DNA of 64,000 bases from Arenicola marina (taxonomy: Eukaryota; Annelida; Polychaeta; Arenicolidae), in assembly GCA_964019135.1 (NCBI GenBank), contig OZ025265.1, forward strand, positions 19,691,143 through 19,755,142. The letters are read 5' to 3'. The translations under genes and the position numbers were made by a program. This document shows, piece after piece, positions 44,801-56,800 of the stretch (position 1 is its first letter; every line of letters begins with the position of its first letter). Below the pieces are notes generated by a model. The model was given only the letters and a program-made list of their open reading frames with translations, was not told where the DNA came from and searched no databases.

Positions 44801-47800
44801 GACCACACCCACAGACACCTCATGTCAGCAGTCAGCCCTGCACTGTGACCACACCCACAGGCACCTCATGTCAGCAGTCAGCTCTGCACTGTGACCACAG
44901 CCACAGACACCTCATGTCAGCAGTCAGCCCTGCACTGTGACCACACCCACAGACACCTCATGTCAGCAGTCAGCCCTGCACTGTGACCACACCCACAGAC
45001 ACCTCATGTCAGCAGTCAGCCCTGCACTGTGACCACACCCACAGACACCTCATGTCAGCAGTCAGCCCTGCACTGTGACCACACCCACAGACACCTCATG
45101 TCAGCAGCCAGCCCTGCACTGTGACCACACCCACAGACACCTCATGTCAGCAGTCAGCCCTGCACTGTGACCACACCCACAGACACCTCATGTCAGCAGT
45201 CAGCCCTGCACTGTGACCACACTCACAGACACCTCATGTCAGCAGTCAGCCCTGCACTGTGACCACACCCACAGCCATCTCATCTCAGCATTGTGACCAC
45301 ACCCACAGACATCTCATGTCAGCAGCCAGCCCTGCACTGTGACCACACCCACACACACCTCATGTCAGCAGTCAGCCCTGCACTGTGACCACACCCACAG
45401 ACACCTCATCTCAGCAGTCAGCCCTGCACTGTGACCACACCCACAGACACCTCATGTCAGCAGTCAGCCCTGCACTGTGACCACACCCACAGACACCTCA
45501 TGTCAGCAGTCAGCCCTGCACTGTGACCACACCCACAGACACCTCATCTCAGCAGCCAGCCCTGCACTGTGACCACACCCACAGACACCTCATGTCAGCA
45601 GTCAGCCCTGCACTGTGACCACACCCACAGACACCTCATCTCAGCAGTCAGCCCTGCACTGTGACCACACCCACAGACACCTCATGTCAGCAGTCAGCCC
45701 TGCACTGTGACCACACCCACAGACACCTCATGTCAGCAGTCAGCCCTGCACTGTGACTACACCCACAGACACCTCATGTCAGCAGTCAGCCCTGCACTGT
45801 GACCACACCCACAGACACCTCATGTCAGCAGCCAGCCCTGCACTGTGACCACACCCACAGACACTTCATGTCAGCAGTCAGCCCTGCACTGTGACCACAC
45901 CCACAGACACCTCATGTCAGCAGTCAGTCCTGCACTGTGACCACACCCACAGACACCTCATGTCAGCAGTCAGCCCTGCACTGTGACTACACCCACAGAC
46001 ATCTCATCTCAGCATTGTGATCACACCCACAGACATCTCATCTCAGCATTGTGACCACACCCACAGGCATCTCATCTCAGCAGCCAGCCCTGCACTGAGA
46101 GACCACACCCACAACAACATGTCCAGTCCATCCATCGCTTAGGGCAACATGCCCAGTCCATCCATCTCTTAGGGCAACATGCCCAGTCCATCCATCGCTC
46201 AGGGCAACATGCCCAGTCCATCCATCGCTTAGGGCAACATGCCGTCCATCCATCGCTTATGTCCAGTCCACCACTAGTGTTCAAGTCAATAAGGAGTCCA
46301 TCTGCCTATGGACTGCCGTTATTGACTAAAGCTAAGAAGCCCAGTCCATCCGTCCACACACAAATCATATCAGAAAGTCAGCAACACAGCCAGTGCAATC
46401 ACCGGCAAGTGAAGTAAGCTCGACAACGGAAAAGTCAATCAGCAATTCAATGAGTGAAGATGATAAGTCAGTTTGACCCCCTTGTGAGCTTGCCTTCCCT
46501 CCACTTCAAACACACACACTGTACTCTCCTCTTTTTTCTTCCACTCCTTTCTCACCCCTCTCGCGAGTTCGCTTTCAATTCATTCCTCCTTCGCCACCTC
46601 TTTCCTATCCTTATAAGCACCTCCACGCCACAACCTTACACGGTTTTCACCCTTCCCCAAACAAGGCTGTCTTGATAGGCCTGTGATTGACATCTCACGA
46701 AATAAATAGGGATAAAGTAGGGCTACTTGTGCCAAAAAAGCAGGGAAAAAGTAGGGCATTCTGATGACAATTAGCTACGCCTTTTCTGAATATTTATTTT
46801 CCGAGATGACTTTTACCCTTACCACAGAATGAATCAATTATTAATCAGATACCAGGCAAAATAACATGCATTCCAGTGCCACAGAGTAGGTATTATACAG
46901 TAGAACACCTATTATGTGCCAGTACCCAATGCTATCCGTCATCGAGCATCAATCAGACACTTTTGGCTTGATCCTGATGTACCAGATTTCTTTCAAACAA
47001 TGGGTGCCTTAAAGGGAACCGCCAGCATGGCCTCTAACGCTGCTTTACCGATTCATATAATACCCAATGGTCTATCCTCCAAATTACAGAATTTTTCGTC
47101 CTATCTATAGCTCACAATAAAATTTAGAAGTGACCGCCGGGCACGATTTCGCCGCCTAACCAGGCGTCAGCCCTCTTTGGAGGTGTGTCCGCGATTGACC
47201 AATCAGGAGGCGATACTCTAATTTATTCAAACCGGAAATTGCGCCTATTGTGTGAGCAAAACAAGAGCGCGTGATCATCGCTAATCTAAAGAGCTGCGAT
47301 TCTAACTCTAATTATGGCATAGTTGCGGAGTCAATCGTCGCAAGACGTATATCCATTTTGTTTGGACGGTACTTTTCTATGAAACACTAAGATCTTGCGC
47401 TACCGCGCGGCTTGGAACTGCCGCTGTTCATCTGTAAATCGCGGCCCTGATATCTCTCTCTGCGAGTGATAACGTAAGGCGGTGCCACATGAGTAGTCAC
47501 AATACGCGTCACTGCTCCCGGCAAAATGGCGCTCTGCTTGACATTGCTGGGGGCGGGTTGCCTTAATTTTTTTCTCCTTACCAGTCGGCCGAAACGAAGT
47601 GTTAACACTCGCCAATTGAATTTAAAGATGCAAACTTTCGGTGCAGATCGCCATTAAATTAGGTTGGACACGTGCTTTAAATGTCATCTGGTCAAATCTT
47701 AGAAATTTCTACGGGAGTAGTAAAAAAAAAGTGGGAACGAAATAAAAAAAAGTACCGAATAAAATAGGAAAGTAGGGAATGCCTAAACAAGGTAGTAATA

Positions 47801-50800
47801 AAAGTAGGAACGAAATAAAAAAGTAGTGAAAAAATAGGAAAGCAGGGAGAGCCTGAACAAGGTAGTAAGAAAAGTAGAGACGAAATAAAAAAAGTAATGA
47901 AAAAATTAGAAAAGTAGGGAGAGTCTAAAAAAAGTAGTGAAAAAGTATTTCAGGAAAGATCAATCACAGGCCTGCAACTCATTGAGCGTGAAAACTATTG
48001 AGCGTGAGAACTATTGAGCGTGAGAACTCATTGAGCGTGAGAACTCATTGAGCGTGAGAACTCATTGAGCGTGAGAACGCATTAAACGTGGCAATACATC
48101 ACAGGTGCACGGCTCATCAACGACTTAAACAAAAAGTTTATGACTAATCCTTCATTTAAGGGATCTATCACACGACTTGCAATCATATACCGCTAATCTT
48201 AGGTAGAATATGGCCCCCAAACCTCACCGTTGATTTTCCACCACTGACCAGCCATCACCCATCATATTTCTGTGATGAGTCGTGAACACCGATGGCACAC
48301 CCGAAATATATAAGAGCTCCACAAAATGCACGCACTGGCCTGGAAAACTGACCTGTTTGGCCAGCGTCTGAGTGAGGATGGGAACCAGATACTGTAGGGC
48401 ACCTTTAGCGTAGAAGCGGCTGCTCCTTTCTGGGGGTCTACCCTGCTCTTGTGCCTGAATAAAAAAGAATAAGCAATTTCAGAAAACAGATACATGTACA
48501 CACTGATTGCGAAATTCGTCTTTTGTCAGTATCCAACGTAACGCCCGATAAATCCTATATTTAGCGCTAAATTCATTTGCGTAGACCAAGTATGGTGATG
48601 AATACTGGCTTTGGGCCCTAACAAACCAATATGGACTGTACTGAGTCATCCAGAGCTTTGTCGTGGAATACCATGAGGGCCAGGGTTGTGCCACTGTGGG
48701 CAGTTCTGCGTTAGGACAAGAGCACATGTTAGCCGCAGCAACCTTTATGACCCTAATGAAAAGAATTGGTGTTTTAGGCCGCTTTTGTGAACACAAGAGC
48801 TCTACTGGGCCAAGGAACCTCCCGGCACGATGAAGGATGCACGGATGAAACATCCTTAGTTTAGGCTTCCGGGACCTATTTGTACCCTAGTGCGCTAACC
48901 AGTACACCAGAGAGGATTCGAACCCGGAACTTATTGATCTGAGGTCTAGTACGTTAACCACTACACCAGGGAGGCCCCCAGGACCTATTGATCCGAGGTC
49001 TAGTGCGCTAACCACTACACCAGGGAGGCCTCCAGGACCTATTGATCTGAGGTCTAGTGCGCTAACCACTGCACCAGGAAGGCCCCCAGGACCTATTGAT
49101 CTGTGGTCTGGTGCGCTAACCACTACACCAGGGAGGTCCCCAGGACCTATTGATCTGCGGTCTAGTACGTTAACCACTACAGCAGGGAGGCCCGCCAGGA
49201 CCTATTGATCTGCGGTCTAGTGTGCTAACCACCACACCAGGGAGGCCCTAGGACCTATTGGTCTGCGGTCTAGTGCGTTAACCACTACACCAGGGAGGCC
49301 CCAGGACCTATTGATCTGCGGTCTAGTGTGCTAACCACCACACCAGGGAGGCCCCAGGATCTATAGATCTGCGGTCTAGTGCGTTAACCACTACACCAGA
49401 GAGGATTCGGACCCAAGACCTATTGATCTGCAGTCTAGTGCGTTAACCACTACAGCAGAGGATTCGAACCCAACACCTATTGATCTACGGTCTAGTGCGT
49501 TAACCACTACAGCAGAGAGGATTTGAATCCAGGACCTATTGATCTGCGGTATTGACCCCCCCCCCCCACCCCGCCCCGCCTGATCACCCTAACAGCCTGT
49601 TACTGCAGGCCATACCTCGGCGGCCTCTATAGACAGGTCGACTTCCTCGTCACACACTGACGACCAGAACTCCACACCCTGCAGCGCCACCTCGTCTACG
49701 TCACTCTTCATCGCCTCCATGGTGATCTGGAGCAAACAAACAAAATCAATCGCAACAGTCCCCGCAATAACTTGACATCTGTCGCAACCAAACATGCTAT
49801 GTAGAACATACTTTTCACAAGTTAATGTAGTTCTATTACTGGGACAATAAAAGTTTGTTACGTTAGTCTAACAATGAATTGTAATAATATATATGGAGAA
49901 ACAGAAAGGGAAGTAATCACCTTTACAAGACCAGAATATGCAATCATATATCGATCATCGAGTGAATGAACACTGACAGCAGTCGATGCTTGAAAGTATA
50001 GATCATTGCAAACAATTCTTCCCTTTCCTTGTCATGCCATCAAGGTAACTTCAGAAGAAACAGACCCCTTCAGAGATCAATCTAGTTACTTTTTTCTTAT
50101 TTTTTTAAGTGTGTGTTTATTACACATGCGTCAAATATAAGAATTTCGTACCTTAAATAGATGAAAAAAAACACATCCTAAATTGCAAATTATATGGGGA
50201 TTCGAGGTCGAAAAAAAAGCAACAAAATTTATGGTTACTTAATTTTACTCATGGTTAATAAATAAGGCATATATTCATGTATATTCGTATACTCACGGCA
50301 AAAAGGGCAGGCCCCATGTAATGTTCCATATATTGGTAGTAGAGGGACATTATTTTGACAAGACACTGTAGAGCGGCCACTCTGACTTGTGTGTCAGAGC
50401 TCTGTGTGGTCTCACAAACAACTTGCATGATGAAATGGCGTTCGGACTGAAAACAAAACGAGCACAAACACATTTTAAATACAAATAAAACGGTACCATT
50501 CATTAGACCTAGAACCCAAGTCGTTTATTCAATGAATTATGGATATTTCGATATGAGGATCGATTTGCAAACCTAACCTAACCATTCCTGTCTCTAACTG
50601 CAGGTCCTAGTGAACAATTTAAACTGTGAAATCGACAGAAATATATATTTTACTTCTTTGAGTCACATGAAAAATGCATATAATAGGAGTACCAACAGAT
50701 TTAAGTGTCCTTTGTTTAAATACAAGGCATTGACACTGTCATCCATCGATTGACTAATATGATAACCAAACAGGCTCATCACTCACCTCAATATCAAAGT

Positions 50801-53800
50801 TGGCTCGGGTAAATTCAAGAGAGTTGAGTAGGGCGTTGGTGGCTGCCAGTTTAACGTGATTACTGGAACATGATTGAAAAGTTGCATGCACATTTTGATG
50901 CTTGAAAGCCCCTCGTGATAAATAGCAATTGGCGGAACACCTCACAAACTGCTCATACAGCAGTTTTTGACCTCTGCAATGAGCTCTCAAATATTTTAAT
51001 GGACACATCGTTTCATCTGATTTGTATAAACTCCTTTGAGAAACGCATTCGTTCGCAAATATGACTCCACGTTAAGCAGTAAAACACGGCACCAATTTCA
51101 AAATTTGACGACGCAGTACACGAGAAAACCACATCAGGCCAAGCAGCAATCTTCCGCTTTTCGGTACGTGTCCCTGTACCTATAAAAGGTAGTGTCTACT
51201 CATTTTACTATTCTGTCCATGACCTTAAATCCTATGGTATTGCCATTGCTTGCCTTGAGGCTTTATTTAGAAAAGTGTGCTATCGGTAGTTTTAATCAAG
51301 ACTGACCTGGGTTCTTCCTTTTTCATGCCGTGTACAATAGCAGTCAAAATGGCGTTGGACTGAGTCTGCAGGATTTCAGGATCCTAGAAGAAACCACAAT
51401 ATTTAGGTGAAATCCAGACTGAATAGACGTTTTTCAAACACATTGAGCACCAGAATATCATTTTTTAGTAAACCAGATATACCGGTAGTTATGCAGAAGA
51501 GGGTGGAAAAATACCTAAGTAAAGTTACCAAAGCCACTAACAGAAAGGCAGTTTTATTTTCCTAATTTCACCTGTTGAGCAAGATAAAAAACTACCCATC
51601 AAACATTCATGGCAAAAAAGAAAACATCTTAAATAAGTTTCTGAGTTGATAATGAAGAAGCTTTTTTAGATCACGAAACATTATGATCATGTGCTATTTT
51701 AGGCCACCTTTTGGCACACATAGGCAAAAACAAAACAAAATGCCCAACAAAAGATTTCTTTTGCATAATGATATTAAAAAAAAAAAAAAAAATATTCAAA
51801 TATAGATCAACGTAGATTTTTAAATTGAAACAAAGTTATTTATTTTATTTAACAATGACAAATTGAAACTCACAATATCGACACAGATGTAGCCGATTGC
51901 CTCCAGCGAGGATTCCTTCATCATCTCTGTGCTGCCTTGGTTGGTGACATTCTGCGTGAGGATCTGCATCAGGTCTGGCCAGAGGCCCGGCGGCAGCTCG
52001 GCACAGGCTATGTAGGCCACGCACTGGGCCGCCGTGCTGGGCCGCAAGGTTTCCGTACCCAGGGTCTCCAATACCTGTGGGATATTAATTAAATAATCTG
52101 CACAACAGATAATTTTGTGCACAATCACTGATGTGATTTCTATATACATGTACCGGTAGGTTAGAGAATAAAGACACACCGGGTATACATACATTGTTAC
52201 TAAATCAGCAGTCATAAAAAGTTTTCACAAAAAAATTGATGTCACCAAACAAAAAAAATCAAATAGAAAACAATGATAAAAGTACCTTATTAAGTTGGCT
52301 TGAACATCAAGCATCTTCTACATAATATCCCCATGTTCTGAACTCACATTTTTCTTTATATGAAGTTTGGCATCATCAGGAAATTGCAGCCAGCGCTGCT
52401 GGTACTGGAGTCGTATTGTCTGGTCTTTGGAATATAGTGCATTCTTTAACTGAATTCCAGCCTGCATTCGGGCCACAGGACTGTTACCCCCATGCTTCAG
52501 GACATCAGACAGTTGTTTCAACAACTCTGGCTGTAAAATAAATAGTCATGTACAGTATAATTTCAGCACCTAAAAGTAAATAAACGGTTTAACATTCTTG
52601 CATATAATTTTATTTAGCTTTAAACTTGACACCTTGGAAACTAACAATGACTAGCAGTAATTTGTGCTGACATGTGAGAATATCACTGATGATATAAAAA
52701 GTTTAACAGACATGGAAAGAAATGTGAAAGAGTGCAAAAGAGACACCCCTAAATGAGAACAAATTAGTGACAGCCAAGTAACATGAATAATATCATGGAT
52801 AATACTTACCAAGTTTTGCTGTGCTGCTTGTTCAAGGAACTGTTGGGCAGTTTCTAATTCGGTCTTATCTGAAAAAAAGATACAAGGATTTTTTTTCAAA
52901 TAGAACCTTTAGTTACTGAGAAGTTAAAGTTTTATACCTCTATGTTGAGGCTTGACACATTTTTATTTGTTTAACATATAGAGAACAAAATGTATGCAGC
53001 TCTTGGCACCTTATATAATTTCATTAAAGAAATACAACTTTTAAAGAAAATATTTTTTTTTACAGTAAATCTTGAAGAATTGCTGAACTTCCTCCATTTA
53101 GCAATATTATTGTCTTAATGCTTCTCATCTATTGTATCAGGTAAAAAAGCTAGCAATTATGTTGCCTTCAAAAGCATTGTTCCCTCTCCCTCTTTAGGTC
53201 CTGATCATGTTAATAATTACAGAATGAAATACAAAGCAACAGTAGTATGAAATATTGTATTATTATTATGCATAGGCTATAAATAATAGGATACCCATTT
53301 AAAGTTAGAAAAATTATCAATTTAATGTATTGCAACTTTTTGGACATGAAAGATATTTTCAGACAGGATATCAGTATCATTAATTATTATTATTCTTATT
53401 GTTTATTTTGTACGAAGGATACAACGAGTATTAAACTTAGTCTTGCTTCTCCCGTCACTGATTTTCAGACCGGTTGCAACAAATATGTAGAAACTACTGG
53501 CAGAAATGTGAGTACAGTACTCAGAGATACAGTTGGTTGCTTGGTTATTCAGGACACTTTAACCACTTTTGGTCATACCACGTCAATGGGAGAAGGAAGG
53601 GAGAGTGAAGCCATGTCCCCGGGGGTAACCCCCTACTCTTTACTACTCCCTACCCCCTACATGGCCACAGCAGGGCTCAAACTACCAATTCACATACTGT
53701 TAGGCTCTCAGGTGGACAGAGCACTCAATGCGAGTGCTCTAGCCCACTGAGCTATAGCGCTGACCCTCAACTGGCACAGAAAGGGCAACAGGCGTTAGGG

Positions 53801-56800
53801 CTTTTATACCAAATTTTACTTTTATTATTACTTTTAATCATTTCTAGATCCTGACAAGTATTTATTCTGCTTCCAAGGCAAACTACTGCATCAAATTCTC
53901 ACAATATCAGCCATCAGCGACTTTGCGGTCAAACCCTGGAAAGTGCATCATGCAATTCCTAATAGTAGCTGCAGCTTCAAAAAGGCAGTTTACAGTATTC
54001 TCTTGTTGATTTGTTACCAATTTGGGATATGACGTTGCTTGATGCTTGTGTTTTGATAACTTTTCCATCCGCTGTGTGATTTCTGACCTTTTCTGGCTGC
54101 CGCGGGTGCCATGTTTTGATAGGGGTTCAGGCACACCAGAAAAAATATTCATTGGGCATGCACACTTTTGGTTGGGGAATGTAAAGTACAGATTTTACAT
54201 CACATCAAACTGCATGTCATGGTTGTTCAACAGTCTTTTGTTTCAAATGGTCTGATTTTACCAGATCAGTGACATCTTTGCATTAAATTTGAAAGCACAA
54301 ATTAAGTGGAAGTTTTCTCAGCGTCACATTGATGTTTAATTTGCATTCAAGACAATCTCACCAAGCAAATGACCATGTTATAGGTGTGGATATCTCGGAA
54401 TATTTGAAACCATTAGTGACCCAGCGGGCCAGGTGGGGGCACTAGTATACAAACTGATGGGGGGTTTACGCAGGGGTGCCTTGAAAAATACCCCTTTCCG
54501 AGCAGATTTTGGCTGCAAAAATGCATCGACGGAGCACATTTTGGCAGTGGAAAAGAGGAGGCTTTACAGCGGAACCCCCCCCAGTAGCCCCCTTCCCCAC
54601 ACCTCCCGAACTGGATACCAACAGTGTAGTTGTAACAATATGCAGTACCAGCATGTGAAGTATGGAACACTCCCGCTTTACACTAATTCTACTATAATAA
54701 ACTCCCCCTGTTGCGCATGACTGATTACTGTTGTTGAGTGGCCGGAGATGAATAAACACCTGAACTGCAATACATGACTCTGTCTTACGTCTCTCTGGAC
54801 TTATAATACTGTTACAGTAGTGGATCCAGTATAAACAGGGGAGAGGAACATGGTTGCTTAGGAACATTATAGGGATGTTTAAGAAAAGGGGGCGGGGGAG
54901 GACTCCCGGGACCTCGGCCCCTGTGCCAGTCCCTGCTCTCACTCATTTGTAGGCATTCGCAATTCATCAGGTGCATTGTTCTTCCTTTGGGGATTTAATG
55001 GCTAAAACGAACATCCACCTTCGGAAACTGCCGGAAAAGTAGCAATTGAATTCCATCTCTGATCGTTAGCTAGCTTTTATCCCGGCTGGGATATAATCTT
55101 TAATCTGTTTAGTGTCCCACTGTGGTTAGTTTGTCAACCGCATGTTGGGGATGGGTGGGTCAAGTAGGGTTGTAGTTCCTTGTTTGATTTTGGGATGGGT
55201 GGGGGAGGGTGGTGGTTGGGATTGCAGACATATCCGTATGTGTATGATTTAAATGTTGACCTGGAAGACAAACTTTTACACATCAAATACGGCGGATGGT
55301 CTGTTATAGCTTTATTCCCCTGGGAATGGGGGTGGGGGGCTATGGAGCAGATATTTTTTATCAAAATACACCTTCCAAAATAAAATACCCACGGAACAAA
55401 AAATAAACCCACTGAACCCACATTTCATATGTAAACCAACATTAGAAGAGAACATCTGGGAACTTTTGTTACATCTGGGCAGATATGTAGATTCACTTAA
55501 GCAATGTCCTGTGTCTTGTCTTTGCATTGCTCTGCTGAGCGGGGTGTGGCCGCCAACAAGCTCCCTCGCTCCAATCTATATCTGACTACAGGACTACAGG
55601 AGCCCTGTTGACACTGTTAATGCTCTTAATCATTTGATACATCGATCAACCTTTTACTTGCCACAAAATGTTTATGCCCATTTTGACTGCTGGATAAAGT
55701 TTATGTTAGGCATGGTATAGGAGATTTGGTGGTTAATGTTTGAGGGGGTAGTCATGCCAAGGTGAAGAGTGATTGAAATAACTGGTTGTTATCATTGATC
55801 AACTGAAACATAGCAGCTGGAGCAAGCAACGGGAGAGGGCATCACCAGGTGTCAGCCACAGCAGCTGAGTGATATCAGCTCCAGCGACGGGAATACAGGG
55901 ATGGGTATACCAGGGTCCGATGAACTGGCTGCCAGCCTGAAGTAGCAAGACAGGGTCCCATTCCCAAGCCACAATAGTCCCATATGAGACAGTTGTTATT
56001 CCGCACAACAGTCTCAAGTCCTCAGGCAGGAAATGTAGGCGTAAGATTTGTTCTTAACGGTACGATCCATCAAACCATCATCATTTTGTACTATGATACC
56101 TAAACTTCATAGCTACTGCAAAACCCACATGCATATGAACTACCAAAGTGATTGCATTACTTTCAAGTCAGTTGAGATGAGACTTTATCATGCCATTTCG
56201 TATTTGGTCATTCTTCCCCCGCAGCTTTCACCAGGTGGCGTTTTGCTTATTGCGTATCAATGGTTAGGTGTATGAAGTACCACCAAGCGATTGGTGTTTT
56301 GACGACAAGTGGGCATGCACAATTCCTGCACTGGGTTGGCACGATGGTGGATGGAACAGAGGGGTCTGTTGGCTTTAGAAAACAATAAACGTGATCGTCG
56401 TAATAATGAAGACTTGAACCAAAATAATAAAATAAATTGATAAATACATACTTCCAGAAACGTCCACATACCAAAAAGTTCTCGCCATCAATACCACTTC
56501 TTGCCACGCATGTTTGCGCATTGCCATACAGGATTTGATGGTTAGGACATGTGGTGGTGTTGCGTGAAACCAACATCACATGGGGCTATAGCCATATATG
56601 AGGCCTATGCCCCCTTCCCCTTAACACTTCCACAGTCAAATCATCCAGCGGTCAAAATGTCCTGCAGTCAAACTGGGTATACACCCCACAAATACCCATT
56701 TAAAGACTTAAATAGCAACAGTTTATTGTGTTGCACCAGTTGCAATGATCAGCTTGGAGTGTCAGTTTAAATACTTACTTTACAACAAATTTAAGAAGTA

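Noticed and set aside
55799-56017. Open minus-strand frame of 72 codons in KPNB1 intron 1
   Set aside because: The importin beta-1 sequence is complete without it, the phases leave no room for it, and no family is recognisable.
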